DNA from: Neobacillus niacini
Lineage (GTDB): Bacteria > Bacillota > Bacilli > Bacillales > Cytobacillaceae
Direction of reading: 5' to 3'
DNA: 64,000 nt
NCBI RefSeq assembly: GCF_023715415.1
Contig: NZ_JAMBOB010000013.1
Span: 23,965 to 87,964, forward strand
Each line of letters opens with the position of its first letter. Positions within the stretch are counted from its first letter, which is position 1. The notes under the pieces are model-generated. The model was not told the origin of the DNA. It was given only the letters and a program-made list of their open reading frames with translations, and ran no database searches. Below are positions 51,093-60,698 of this stretch, piece after piece. The translations under genes and the position numbers were made by a program.

Positions 51093-52484
51093 ATGTTAGA
51101 AGCAAAGGTAGCTGCACTACTCAATCGCCTCTCCTTTCAGATAGAAAATAAAAAAATGGTGGTTGGAGTTTCGGGCGGACCAGATTCACTGGCATTGCTT
51201 CACTTCTTGTGGATGCAAAGGGAAAAGAAAAACCTTTCCATTGTAGCAGCCCACGTAGATCATATGTTCCGTGGCCAAGAATCACTTGAAGATGCTTTAT
51301 TCGTGAAGGCATATTGTGAACAAAGGGAAATTCCTTTTGAAATGGAACGAATAAATGTTCCTGAGATCATTAAGAAGACAAAGAAAAACTCGCAAGTGGC
51401 ATCAAGACAAGCAAGATATGAGTTTTTTGAAGAGGTAATGAAAAAGTACAATTATGACTTTTTAGCTCTTGGTCATCATGGTGACGACCAAGTTGAGACT
51501 ATTTTAATGCGATTGACAAGGGGGAGCGCTGGTGCTGCAAGAGCAGGGATTCCATTTACGAGACCTTTTGGGAATGGATTTATTTTTCGCCCTTTTCTTT
51601 CTTTAACGAAGGCAGAGATTGCAGAATATTGTCAGAAGCAAAATTTAGTACCTAGAATAGACCCAAGCAATAAAAAAAATATTTATAGCAGAAATCGATT
51701 TCGAAATGAAATTCTTCCCTTTTTAAAGGCAGAAAATCAACATGTCCATGAACATTTTCAACGTTTTAGTGAAGATATTCGGAATGATGAAATACTTCTA
51801 CAGGAATTAACTGTCCAAAGAATGAATAAAGTAATGAAAATGGGCAATGGAAATAAAATTACCATTGACATAATCCCTTTTCTAGAAGTGCCAATTCCTT
51901 TACAAAGAAGAGGTATTCAACTAATATTAAACTATCTTTACAAAGTAATACCAGTGTCACTTTCTGCTTTACATATTGATGATATTCTATCTTTAATTCG
52001 ACATCATCATCCTTCTGGAACACTTGATCTTCCCAATGGACTAAAAGTGATTCGTTCTTATTCACAGCTTTCTTTCCAATTTGAACTGAAAGCGAGTACA
52101 CCTTATTCCTTTGAATTACGTGAACCTGGTGTGATTAATTTACCTAATGGGGCAAGTATTAGAATGGATGTAATTGATGATAAAGATACTATTGAAACAA
52201 AAGGATATTTTGCACTATTTCCTGCTGACAAGATTAAGCTGCCCATCGAGATTCGGACAAGAAAAATAGGGGACCGCATGAACCCGAAGGGAATGACGGG
52301 AACTAAAAAGCTAAAAGATATTTTTATCGATAGTAAAGTTCCTATTCAGGATCGAGATTCATGGCCAGTAATTACTGACAAAAGTGGATGGATTCTATGG
52401 CTTCCTGGAATAAAAAAATCTGCTATCGAAGGCATTAATAATCATTCAACAAGTCAGTATATACTACTCACATATAATAAGTAA
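51093..52484 (+). CDS. tilS: tRNA(Ile)-lysidine synthase
   Basis: A 463-residue N-type ATP pyrophosphatase. The PP-loop is SGGPDS, with AAHVDHMFRG and LGHHGDDQVETILMRL in the catalytic domain; the C-terminal ~200 residues bind tRNA. It converts C34 of tRNA-Ile2 (CAU) to lysidine so that it reads AUA. An AAGGAAG site precedes ATG 51093. It is followed by hprT in the conserved tilS-hprT-ftsH block. Confidence 0.95.
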   Translation: MLEAKVAALLNRLSFQIENKKMVVGVSGGPDSLALLHFLWMQREKKNLSIVAAHVDHMFRGQESLEDALFVKAYCEQREIPFEMERINVPEIIKKTKKNSQVASRQARYEFFEEVMKKYNYDFLALGHHGDDQVETILMRLTRGSAGAARAGIPFTRPFGNGFIFRPFLSLTKAEIAEYCQKQNLVPRIDPSNKKNIYSRNRFRNEILPFLKAENQHVHEHFQRFSEDIRNDEILLQELTVQRMNKVMKMGNGNKITIDIIPFLEVPIPLQRRGIQLILNYLYKVIPVSLSALHIDDILSLIRHHHPSGTLDLPNGLKVIRSYSQLSFQFELKASTPYSFELREPGVINLPNGASIRMDVIDDKDTIETKGYFALFPADKIKLPIEIRTRKIGDRMNPKGMTGTKKLKDIFIDSKVPIQDRDSWPVITDKSGWILWLPGIKKSAIEGINNHSTSQYILLTYNK

Positions 52485-52507
52485 TGATCTTCTAGGAGGC
52501 ACAATTT

Positions 52508-53056
52508 ATGATGAATCAGGATATTGAAAAGGTGTTAGTTTCTGAAGAAGAAATTCAGGAAAAAATTAAAGTATTAGCTGCTGAATTAACAGAGGAATAT
52601 AAAGATACTGTTCCTCTTGCTATCTGTGTTTTAAAGGGTGCAATGCCATTTATGGCTGATTTACTAAAACGAATGGATTGTTATCTAGAAATGGATTTTA
52701 TGGATGTTTCAAGCTATGGTTCTGGTTTTGTTTCTTCAGGAGAAGTGAAAATCCTAAAGGATTTAGATACTTCAGTAGAAGGAAGAGACATTTTAATTAT
52801 TGAGGATATCATCGATAGTGGCTTAACATTAAGCTATCTCTATGATTTATTCCGATACCGCAAGGCAAAATCAATTAAAATTGTTACCTTACTTGACAAA
52901 CCAACAGGAAGGAAGAGTGCAATAAAAGCAGATTATGTAGGTTTTATTGTCCCAGATGAATTTGTGGTTGGATACGGTCTAGATTATCTCGAAAAATACC
53001 GAAATCTTCCATATATTGGAGTTTTAAAACCGGAAGTATATAGCGATAATCTTTAA
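52508..53056 (+). CDS. hpt: Hypoxanthine phosphoribosyltransferase
   Basis: A 182-residue purine-salvage enzyme (hprT), making IMP and GMP from hypoxanthine or guanine and PRPP. Motifs: VLKGAMPFMADL, SSYGSGFVSSGEVK and the PRPP loop IIEDIIDSGLTL. In B. subtilis it also acts with TilS at the ftsH promoter. AGGAGGC lies 7 nt before ATG 52508; an adjacent second ATG could also serve. Confidence 0.96.
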   Translation: MMNQDIEKVLVSEEEIQEKIKVLAAELTEEYKDTVPLAICVLKGAMPFMADLLKRMDCYLEMDFMDVSSYGSGFVSSGEVKILKDLDTSVEGRDILIIEDIIDSGLTLSYLYDLFRYRKAKSIKIVTLLDKPTGRKSAIKADYVGFIVPDEFVVGYGLDYLEKYRNLPYIGVLKPEVYSDNL

Positions 53057-53144
53057 GTGAAACTAAAAACAGAGTAATTTCAGAATTGGAATGATTTTCT
53101 ATGATACTATCTAAAAAAGTTTTTATCGCGGGAGGAGGTAAGAG

Positions 53145-55091
53145 ATGAATCGGATTTTCCGTAATACCATCTTTTATTTATTGATATTTTTAGTCATAAT
53201 TGGCGTGGTAAGCTTCTTCAATGGAAGCAATGAACCTACGGATAACATTTCTTACAATGAGTTCGTAGCACATTTAGAAAAGAATGAAGTAGACGAATTT
53301 TCTATGCAGCCTGAACGTGGGGTATTTGAAGTTCGGGGGAAGTTTGAAAAAGAAATAAAAAGCGGTAAGAACTTCTTAACGTATGTACCAAACAGTGAGA
53401 AAATTCTAGAGCGTATTGATGCAGCCGGTTCTAAGGTAGAAGTAATGCCTGCAAAGGAAACAAGCGGCTGGGTGACATTCTTTACCTCCATTATTCCATT
53501 TGTGATTATCTTTATCTTATTCTTCTTCTTATTAAATCAAGCTCAAGGTGGCGGAAGCCGCGTTATGAACTTTGGTAAGAGTAAAGCCAAGCTTTACAAC
53601 GATGACAAGAAGAAGGCTCGATTTAAGGATGTCGCTGGAGCAGATGAAGAAAAACAAGAATTAGTCGAAGTGGTTGAATTCCTTAAGGATCCTAGGAAGT
53701 TTGCGGAACTTGGTGCCCGTATTCCAAAAGGAGTACTCCTTGTGGGTCCTCCGGGTACAGGTAAAACGTTACTTGCACGTGCAGTAGCAGGTGAAGCTGG
53801 TGTTCCATTCTTCTCTATTAGTGGTTCTGACTTCGTTGAAATGTTTGTTGGGGTCGGTGCATCCCGTGTACGTGATTTATTTGAAAATGCAAAGAAAAAT
53901 GCTCCATGTATTATTTTTATCGATGAAATTGACGCAGTCGGCCGTCAACGTGGTGCTGGTTTAGGTGGGGGTCACGATGAGCGTGAGCAAACCTTAAACC
54001 AATTACTAGTTGAAATGGATGGATTCGGGGCAAATGAAGGAATTATCATTATTGCTGCTACAAACCGTCCAGATATCCTTGACCCTGCGTTATTGCGTCC
54101 AGGACGTTTTGACCGTCAGATTACTGTTGATCGCCCAGATGTAAATGGCCGTGAAGCAGTCCTTAAAGTACATGCAAAGAACAAACCATTAGATGAATCA
54201 GTTAACTTAAAAAATATCGCTATGCGTACACCAGGTTTTTCGGGTGCAGACTTAGAAAACTTATTAAATGAAGCAGCCTTAGTTGCCGCTCGTCAGAATA
54301 AGAAAAAGGTCGACATGGAAGATATTGATGAAGCAACGGACAGGGTCATTGCGGGTCCTGCTAAGAAGACTCGTGTTATCTCTAAGAAAGAACGCAATAT
54401 TGTTGCTTTCCATGAAGGCGGGCATACAGTAATTGGTTTAATCCTTAATGAGGCAGATATGGTTCATAAGGTTACAATCGTTCCTCGCGGTCAAGCAGGC
54501 GGATACGCTGTTATGCTTCCAAGGGAAGACCGTTACTTTATGACAAAGCCAGAATTACTTGATAAAATTGTTGGTTTATTGGGTGGACGTGTGGCAGAAG
54601 AGATTGTCTTTGGTGAGGTAAGTACTGGAGCTCATAATGACTTCCAACGTGCGACAGGAATTGCTCGTAAAATGGTTACTGAATTTGGTATGAGTGATAA
54701 GCTTGGAGTAGGACAATTCGGTCAGGCCTCCGGCGGTCAGGTATTCTTAGGTCGTGACATTCATAATGAGCAAAACTATTCCGATGCCATCGCCTTTGAA
54801 ATTGACCTTGAAATTCAACGCATTCTTAAAGAATGTTATGAAAGAGCGAAAACGATTCTTACAGAGAATCGTGATAAACTTGACCTGATTGCTAAGACTC
54901 TTCTTGAAGTCGAAACACTCAATGCAGAACAAATCGAATATTTAATTAAAAATGGCCGTATGCCAGAATCTGCAGCTGAACTAGAAAGTGTTCAAGTTGA
55001 TATGAAAAAATCAGATGACGTAAAGGTAAATATCAATACAAAAAAGGATGAAAATCCAACCAGCCAGCCATCTGAAACAGAGGATAAGTAA
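53145..55091 (+). CDS. ftsH: ATP-dependent zinc metalloprotease FtsH
   Basis: A 648-residue membrane protease. Two helices (about 6-25 and 107-130) flank an external domain; the AAA module has Walker A GPPGTGKT and Walker B FIDEIDAVG, plus the SRH region; the protease has zinc site HEGGH (the second variable residue is Gly, as in B. subtilis). It degrades membrane and regulatory proteins and is needed for sporulation. GGGAGGAGG precedes ATG 53145. Confidence 0.97.
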   Translation: MNRIFRNTIFYLLIFLVIIGVVSFFNGSNEPTDNISYNEFVAHLEKNEVDEFSMQPERGVFEVRGKFEKEIKSGKNFLTYVPNSEKILERIDAAGSKVEVMPAKETSGWVTFFTSIIPFVIIFILFFFLLNQAQGGGSRVMNFGKSKAKLYNDDKKKARFKDVAGADEEKQELVEVVEFLKDPRKFAELGARIPKGVLLVGPPGTGKTLLARAVAGEAGVPFFSISGSDFVEMFVGVGASRVRDLFENAKKNAPCIIFIDEIDAVGRQRGAGLGGGHDEREQTLNQLLVEMDGFGANEGIIIIAATNRPDILDPALLRPGRFDRQITVDRPDVNGREAVLKVHAKNKPLDESVNLKNIAMRTPGFSGADLENLLNEAALVAARQNKKKVDMEDIDEATDRVIAGPAKKTRVISKKERNIVAFHEGGHTVIGLILNEADMVHKVTIVPRGQAGGYAVMLPREDRYFMTKPELLDKIVGLLGGRVAEEIVFGEVSTGAHNDFQRATGIARKMVTEFGMSDKLGVGQFGQASGGQVFLGRDIHNEQNYSDAIAFEIDLEIQRILKECYERAKTILTENRDKLDLIAKTLLEVETLNAEQIEYLIKNGRMPESAAELESVQVDMKKSDDVKVNINTKKDENPTSQPSETEDK

Positions 55092-55100
55092 TGTTTTTAA

Positions 55101-55134
55101 AAAGAGTGCTTACAAATAAGCACTCTTTTTTTTC
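55101..55134 (+). terminator. Terminator after ftsH
   Basis: A perfect 12-bp stem (55101-55112 with 55117-55128) with loop CAAA is followed by a T tract. Confidence 0.9.
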
Positions 55135-55204
55135 ATGATAAAAGTAATTATGATATGATGTTTGCAGAATGACATAAGAAAAATCAGAAAAGTGAGTGAT
55201 TCTT

Positions 55205-55990
55205 TTGATTTTCGTATTTGATGTAGGTAATACCAATACTGTTTTAGGTGTATATAACGGGGAAGAACTTAAGTATCATTGGCGTGTTGAAACAAACCGA
55301 AACCGAACAGAGGATGAATTTGGGATGATTATTAAATCCCTTTTTGATGCTTCTGGTCTTTCGTTTTCACAAATAGATGGAATTATCATTTCTTCCGTTG
55401 TCCCGCCAATTATGTTTGCTCTGGAAAGAATGTGTAAAAAATACTTCCAACTCAGTCCGTTAGTGGTCGGACCAGGAATCAAAACGGGACTTAATATTAA
55501 ATATGAAAATCCCAGAGAGGTAGGGGCTGACCGCATCGTTAATGCCGTTGCTGCTATTCATGAATATGGCAGCCCGTTGATTATTGTTGACTTTGGAACG
55601 GCAACAACCTATTGCTACATCAATGAACAGCGTCAATATATGGGCGGTGCCATTGCACCAGGGATTGGCATTTCAACGGAAGCGCTATATTCAAAGGCGG
55701 CAAAACTCCCTAGAATTGATATTTCCCGTCCTGAAGGTGTAATTGGAAAAAATACAGTAGCGGCCATGCAGGCAGGAATTGTTTATGGTTATGTAGGCCA
55801 AGTTGAGGGAATCGTTAGAAGAATGACGGATCAAAGTGAACAAAAGCCGACAGTCATCGCAACGGGAGGATTATCCGCGTTAATTGCCCAAGAATCCAAG
55901 ATTATTGATATTGTTGATCCATTTTTAACTTTAAAAGGATTACAGCTAATCTACAAGAGAAATATGGATAACATAAAAGGAAGCAACTAG
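55205..55990 (+). CDS. coaX: Type III pantothenate kinase
   Basis: A 261-residue ASKHA-fold kinase for the first step of coenzyme A synthesis. DVGNTNTVLG binds phosphate, VGADRIVNAVAA and DFGTATTYC hold catalytic Asp residues, and GGAIAPGI is conserved. TTG 55205 is preferred since it gives the family N-terminus; GTG 55196 is an alternative, and the ribosome site is weak for both. Confidence 0.94.
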   Translation: MIFVFDVGNTNTVLGVYNGEELKYHWRVETNRNRTEDEFGMIIKSLFDASGLSFSQIDGIIISSVVPPIMFALERMCKKYFQLSPLVVGPGIKTGLNIKYENPREVGADRIVNAVAAIHEYGSPLIIVDFGTATTYCYINEQRQYMGGAIAPGIGISTEALYSKAAKLPRIDISRPEGVIGKNTVAAMQAGIVYGYVGQVEGIVRRMTDQSEQKPTVIATGGLSALIAQESKIIDIVDPFLTLKGLQLIYKRNMDNIKGSN

Positions 55991-56004
55991 AAAGGAGTTA
56001 CATA

Positions 56005-56883
56005 ATGACAGATTACTTAGTTAAAGCTTTGGCTTATAACGGTCAAATTAGAGCATATGCGGTACGTACAACGGAAGTGGTTTCTGAAGCACAGCGCCGG
56101 CATCAAACATGGAGGACAGCCTCAGCTGCCCTAGGGCGCTCCCTAACAGCCGGAGTTATGATGGGTGCAATGTTGAAGGGTGAAGACAAATTAACCATCA
56201 AAATTGACGGAGGCGGGCCAATTGGTGTCATCTTAGTCGATAGTAATGCAAAAGGGGATGTCCGCGGCTATGTTTCAAATCCCCAAGTGGACTTTGAAGC
56301 GAATGAGCATGGGAAGTTAGATGTTCGCCGTGCGGTTGGCACTGAGGGTACACTTTCAGTTGTAAAGGATACGGGGCTTCGTGATTTCTTCTCCGGTTTA
56401 GTGCCCATCGTTTCAGGAGAATTAGGAGAGGACTTTACCTATTACTTTGCTACTTCGGAACAGGTGCCTTCCTCAGTTGGAGTAGGTGTCTTGGTAAATC
56501 CGGATGATACCATCCTAGCAGCAGGCGGATTTATCTTTCAATTAATGCCGGGAATAAAGGATGAAACCATTACAATGGTTGAAGAGCGCTTAAAAACGAT
56601 TCCTCCGATTTCAACATTAGTAAAACAAGGACTTACTCCAGAAGAAATTTTGGAGGAGTTGTTTGGAAAAGATCAGGTAAATGTACTTGAAACAATGCCT
56701 GTTCAATTTCAGTGCGTTTGTTCAAAGAATCGATTTGCAGATGCGATTGTCGGACTAGGTAAAGGTGAAATTGAGGATATGATAGTTGAAGATGGACAGG
56801 CAGAGGCTCATTGCCACTTTTGTAATGAAAAATATCTCTTCACGAAAGAAGAACTTGAAGAACTAAAGAGTGAGGCAAAATAA
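56005..56883 (+). CDS. hslO: Redox-regulated chaperone Hsp33
   Basis: A 292-residue holdase activated by oxidation. The C-terminal zinc switch shows CVC (about 237-239) and CHFC (about 270-273). AAAGGAG lies 8 nt before ATG 56005, 14 nt after coaX. It protects proteins under oxidative heat stress. Confidence 0.96.
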   Translation: MTDYLVKALAYNGQIRAYAVRTTEVVSEAQRRHQTWRTASAALGRSLTAGVMMGAMLKGEDKLTIKIDGGGPIGVILVDSNAKGDVRGYVSNPQVDFEANEHGKLDVRRAVGTEGTLSVVKDTGLRDFFSGLVPIVSGELGEDFTYYFATSEQVPSSVGVGVLVNPDDTILAAGGFIFQLMPGIKDETITMVEERLKTIPPISTLVKQGLTPEEILEELFGKDQVNVLETMPVQFQCVCSKNRFADAIVGLGKGEIEDMIVEDGQAEAHCHFCNEKYLFTKEELEELKSEAK

Positions 56884-56904
56884 AGAGCGCAGGGGGAGGA
56901 GGTT

Positions 56905-57780
56905 TTGAGACGAAAGAAGCTATGGACCGTTATTGCGGCGCTTATTTTATTGAATTGTCTAACGATTGTCTTTTTCCTCACAAAAGGGAAAGAAACAATT
57001 AATGACGAGGTCGTTGCAACCGTGGGGAAAGGTGAAATTACAAGGCAAGAGTGGCTTAATGAATTAGAGTCTCGATATGGAAAAGATGTACTTAGAGACA
57101 TGATTGATCAAAAAGTAATTAATGAAATGGCAGCCAAGTATAAAATTAAGGTCTCAGAGGATGATGTAGAACGCGAATATAGAATCCTTCAAACTACATA
57201 CAGTTCGCCAAGTGAAAACAAAAAGACCACGGAGAAAAAGTGGAAAGAGCAAATTCGTAATAGTCTTCTTCAGGAAGAAATCCTAACGAGAGATGTAAAG
57301 GTTTCTGAAAAGGAAATGAAGGATTATTTTGAACAAAATAAGGAGCTTTTTACCATTCCGAACGCCTATCATTTATCACATATTATTGTGAAGTCAAGTG
57401 ATGAAGCTGAGAAGGCTATCAAGGAACTGTCTCAAGGATCGAGTTTTTCTGCGCTAGCAATGGAAAGGTCCATTGAAGAATTCTCTGCTAATGAAGGCGG
57501 AGACATCGGCTATATTATGGATGGCGAGGAAAGGTATCCTTCTGAATACCTTCATGCAGCGAAAAAGTTGAAAAAAGGTGCCTGGAGTGAGCCGATTAAA
57601 GTGGAACAAGGCTATGCCATTGTAAAGCTTGAAGGGGAAATGAAGGGTAGGCAGTATTCTTATAAGGATGTTAAGCAGCAAATACGCAGAGAAATTGCGC
57701 TTGAACAAATGAAAACTTCAGCCTCAACCACAACCTTTTGGGAAGAAACAAAGGTGGAATGGTTTTACGGGAAAAGATGA
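56905..57780 (+). CDS. yacD: PrsA-like membrane-anchored peptidyl-prolyl isomerase YacD
   Basis: A 291-residue SurA/PrsA-type foldase. One N-terminal helix (about 6-26) anchors it; a parvulin (PpiC) domain spans about 150-245 (LSHIIVKSSDEAE, GGDIGYI). The segment LLNC is not a good lipobox, so it is probably a signal-anchor protein. Start is TTG 56905, with GGAGGAGG just upstream. It follows hslO by 21 nt. Confidence 0.9.
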   Translation: MRRKKLWTVIAALILLNCLTIVFFLTKGKETINDEVVATVGKGEITRQEWLNELESRYGKDVLRDMIDQKVINEMAAKYKIKVSEDDVEREYRILQTTYSSPSENKKTTEKKWKEQIRNSLLQEEILTRDVKVSEKEMKDYFEQNKELFTIPNAYHLSHIIVKSSDEAEKAIKELSQGSSFSALAMERSIEEFSANEGGDIGYIMDGEERYPSEYLHAAKKLKKGAWSEPIKVEQGYAIVKLEGEMKGRQYSYKDVKQQIRREIALEQMKTSASTTTFWEETKVEWFYGKR

Positions 57781-57789
57781 GCAAACTAA

Positions 57790-57820
57790 GAAAAGCACAG
57801 AAATATTTTTCTGTGTTTTC
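57790..57820 (+). terminator. Terminator-like hairpin after yacD
   Basis: GAAAAGCACAGAAA (57790-57803) pairs with TTTCTGTG-TTTTC (57808-57820) with one bulge. The following tail is only moderately T-rich. Confidence 0.6.
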
Positions 57821-57855
57821 ATTTATATCTTTGGGGTTTTTACACAGCAAAAGTA

Positions 57856-57914
57856 TTGACAAAACTAGTAGGAAACTGATAAATTTACTATAATACCAAT
57901 AAAAATACTCGGAT
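57856..57914 (+). promoter_or_regulatory. cysK promoter/operator region
   Basis: TTGACA (57856-57861) is followed 16 bp later by GATAAA; a perfect TATAAT (57889-57894) follows with no matched -35. A CCAAT (57896) and CGG (57910) pair just after it may be a CymR-type dyad, since CymR represses cysK in B. subtilis. I could not confirm the consensus. Confidence 0.4.
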
Positions 57915-57933
57915 TAAAGAAAGAGGTGCTCTA

Positions 57934-58860
57934 ATGGTACGTGTAGCAAATTCAATTGCAGATTTAGTTGGTCAAACTCCTATTGTTAAGTTAAACAGAT
58001 TAGTAGATGAAAACAGTGCAGAGGTTTTTTTAAAGCTTGAGTATTTCAACCCTGGAAGCAGTGTAAAAGATCGGATTGGTTTAGCGATGATTGAAGCTGC
58101 TGAGGAAAAGGGCTTAATTAAGCCTGGGGTCGATACAATTATTGAACCTACAAGTGGAAACACAGGTATCGGTCTGGCTATGATTGCAGCAGCAAAAGGA
58201 TACAAGGCAGTTTTTGTTATGCCTGAAACGATGAGTTTAGAAAGAAGAAACCTGCTTCGTGCTTATGGTGCAGAGTTAGTTCTTACGCCTGGACCTGAAG
58301 GAATGAAAGGTGCAATTGCAAAAGCGAACGCACTTGCTGCTGAGCATGGATACTTTGTGCCTCAGCAATTTGAAAATGAAGCAAATCCTGAAGTTCATAG
58401 AAGAACAACCGGTAAGGAAATTGTTGAGCAAATGCCAGACCTAGACGCTTTTGTTTCAGGTATCGGTACTGGCGGTACTATTTCAGGAGCTGGAAGTGTT
58501 TTAAAAGAACAAATTCCAAATGTTAAAATTTATGCGGTTGAACCAACAGATTCACCTGTATTGTCAGGAGGAAAACCGGGTCCACATAAGCTTCAAGGGC
58601 TTGGAGCAGGTTTTATTCCAGCTACTCTAAATACAGATATCTATGATGAAGTTATTCAAATTACTGCAGATGAAGCATTTGAAGCATCACGCCGTGCAGC
58701 TAGAGAGGAAGGAATTCTTGGAGGGATTTCTTCGGGTGCAGCTATCTCTGCAGCATTAAAAGTAGCAAAAGAATTAGGAAAAGGTAAAAAAGTACTAGCG
58801 ATTATACCTGATAATGGAGAACGTTATTTAAGTACACCTCTTTACCAATATGAGGACTAA
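57934..58860 (+). CDS. cysK: Cysteine synthase A
   Basis: A 308-residue PLP enzyme that makes cysteine from O-acetylserine and sulfide. The PLP Lys is in GSSVKDRIG, the substrate loop is TSGNTGIG, and the PLP-phosphate loop GTGGTISG is visible. AGAGGTG precedes ATG 57934. In B. subtilis it is followed by pabB-pabA-pabC; here a terminator and folP follow. Confidence 0.97.
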   Translation: MVRVANSIADLVGQTPIVKLNRLVDENSAEVFLKLEYFNPGSSVKDRIGLAMIEAAEEKGLIKPGVDTIIEPTSGNTGIGLAMIAAAKGYKAVFVMPETMSLERRNLLRAYGAELVLTPGPEGMKGAIAKANALAAEHGYFVPQQFENEANPEVHRRTTGKEIVEQMPDLDAFVSGIGTGGTISGAGSVLKEQIPNVKIYAVEPTDSPVLSGGKPGPHKLQGLGAGFIPATLNTDIYDEVIQITADEAFEASRRAAREEGILGGISSGAAISAALKVAKELGKGKKVLAIIPDNGERYLSTPLYQYED

Positions 58861-58873
58861 TTCATAACATAAG

Positions 58874-58908
58874 AGAGGTTTTAGCGAAGAGCTAAACCTC
58901 TTTTTTTT
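58874..58908 (+). terminator. Terminator after cysK
   Basis: An 11-bp stem with one bulged base (58874-58885 with 58891-58901) and loop GAAGA is followed by eight T residues. Confidence 0.88.
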
Positions 58909-58967
58909 GCTTTAAAAAACATTTTTCTTGTATGATGTAAGAAGTAAAAAAACTAGTGGAGGTATTG

Positions 58968-59816
58968 ATGGTGCATACATCTGGGGATTACAGTATTAAA
59001 TGCGGGCCATATCAGTTAGACTTCGGTAAAAAAACCTATATTATGGGGATTCTAAATGCAACTCCTGATTCATTCTCGGATGGGGGAAAATACAATAATA
59101 TAGAACAAGCGGTTGAGCGTGCCAAAGAAATGGTTGAAAATGGAGCGGATATCATTGATATCGGCGGTGAATCTACCCGCCCAGGATATACTGTTATTTC
59201 TGAGGAGGAAGAAATTGAGCGTGTAGTTCCAGTCATAGAAGCCATAACTAAACATGTGGGTGTGCCTATCTCGATTGATACATATAAAGCAAAAGTTGCT
59301 CAAAGTGCAATTGAAGCAGGGGCCCATATTATTAATGATATTTGGGGTGCAAAGGCAGATGAAGGAATGCCGGCAGTCGCTGCAAAATACAATGTCCCCA
59401 TTATCCTTATGCATAATCGAAATGATCGAGACTATTCCTTATTCATAAGAGACGTGTTAAATGATCTGTACGAGAGTATTACCATCGTAAAAAAAGCAGG
59501 GGTACGAGATGATCAGATTATACTAGACCCAGGCATCGGGTTTGCTAAAGACTTTAATGAGAACATTTTAATGATGCAAAACCTAGATACACTTACAGCC
59601 CTCGGCTACCCTGTCCTTTTAGGAACATCAAAAAAATCAATGATTGGACAAGCGCTTGATCTTCCCGTAAAGGAAAGGATGGAAGGGACTGGGGCAACAG
59701 TTTGTTATGGAATTCAAAAGGGATGTCAGATTATCCGTATACATGATGTTAAGGAAATGAGCAGAATGGCAAAAATGATGGACGTTCTAATGGGGAAGGG
59801 TGTCAGCTTTGGATAA
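58968..59816 (+). CDS. folP: Dihydropteroate synthase
   Basis: A 282-residue TIM-barrel enzyme (sul) that joins pterin and p-aminobenzoate, the sulfonamide target. Motifs: MGILNATPDSFSDGG, IDIGGESTRPG, INDIWG, ILDPGIGFAKD and GTSKKS. ATG 58968 is 4 nt after GGAGGT; GTG 58971 is almost as likely. No pab genes precede it. The end overlaps folB by 8 nt. Confidence 0.96.
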   Translation: MVHTSGDYSIKCGPYQLDFGKKTYIMGILNATPDSFSDGGKYNNIEQAVERAKEMVENGADIIDIGGESTRPGYTVISEEEEIERVVPVIEAITKHVGVPISIDTYKAKVAQSAIEAGAHIINDIWGAKADEGMPAVAAKYNVPIILMHNRNDRDYSLFIRDVLNDLYESITIVKKAGVRDDQIILDPGIGFAKDFNENILMMQNLDTLTALGYPVLLGTSKKSMIGQALDLPVKERMEGTGATVCYGIQKGCQIIRIHDVKEMSRMAKMMDVLMGKGVSFG

Positions 59817-60168
59817 AATATTTGTAAACCAAATGGAATTCTACGGGTATCATGGTGTCTTTCCTGAGGAAACAAAACTTGGCCAGCGCTTTATTGTAGA
59901 TTTAATGGTGTTAGTAGATTTGAAAAAAGCTGGTGAAAGTGATGAGCTAGAGTATTCGGTGAACTATGGCGAATTATTTCAGGTGTGTAAAGAAATAGTG
60001 GAGGGGAAACCGTATAAGCTTGTTGAAGCCGTAGCGGAAAGAATTGCACAAACACTTTTGAAGCAATTCCCTCTTGTTTCTGAAGCAACTGTAAAGGTTA
60101 TTAAACCTGATCCGCCGATACCTGGACATTATCGTTCTGTTGCAGTTGAAATTACAAGGAGAAGATAA
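59809..60168 (+). CDS. folB: Dihydroneopterin aldolase
   Basis: A 119-residue folate enzyme. MDKIFVNQMEFYGYHG is the family start, followed by KLGQRFIVDL, NYGELF and VKVIKPDPPIPGH. TTG 59809 is chosen because it reproduces that start; GTG 59800 would add three residues. It lies within the folP end and two bases before folK. Confidence 0.95.
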   Translation: MDKIFVNQMEFYGYHGVFPEETKLGQRFIVDLMVLVDLKKAGESDELEYSVNYGELFQVCKEIVEGKPYKLVEAVAERIAQTLLKQFPLVSEATVKVIKPDPPIPGHYRSVAVEITRRR

Positions 60169-60170
60169 AA

Positions 60171-60698
60171 ATGGGAAATACAGCATTTATTGCCCTTGGA
60201 TCTAACATCGGAAACAGGTATGATTATTTGACGAAAGCAATTGAGCAACTCACAGTTCATCCTGAAATTAATATGGTAAATATCTCCTCAATCTATGAGA
60301 CGGATCCTGTAGGTTACGAAGATCAAGATTTATTTTTAAATATGGTGATGGAGGTAACGACCTCACTCCGTGCCCATGAGTTACTAGATGTATGCTTGAA
60401 ACTTGAATTAGAACTTGGAAGGAAAAGGGAAGTTGTATGGGGGCCAAGAACAATTGACCTTGACATTCTTCTCTATAACCAAGAAAATATTGAAACAGAG
60501 AAACTAATAATTCCACATCCACGGATGCTAGAGCGGAATTTTGTCATGATTCCTTTATCGGAGATTAAACCTAGCATCATTATTCCAAATACAGAGAAAC
60601 CACTTGAAGCATTGATCAAAGAATTACCTAACAAAGAAGGAGTCCGAGTATGGAAGCGGAAAAATGGGGAAGACGTATTCGAGCCTATCGGAAGCTAA
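60171..60698 (+). CDS. folK: 2-amino-4-hydroxy-6-hydroxymethyldihydropteridine pyrophosphokinase
   Basis: A 175-residue HPPK that adds pyrophosphate to the pterin for FolP. ALGSNIGNR at the start, GRKREVVWGPRTIDLDIL and IPHPRMLERNFV are family motifs. AGGAG lies upstream of ATG 60171. Its end overlaps yazB by 49 nt in another frame. Confidence 0.96.
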   Translation: MGNTAFIALGSNIGNRYDYLTKAIEQLTVHPEINMVNISSIYETDPVGYEDQDLFLNMVMEVTTSLRAHELLDVCLKLELELGRKREVVWGPRTIDLDILLYNQENIETEKLIIPHPRMLERNFVMIPLSEIKPSIIIPNTEKPLEALIKELPNKEGVRVWKRKNGEDVFEPIGS

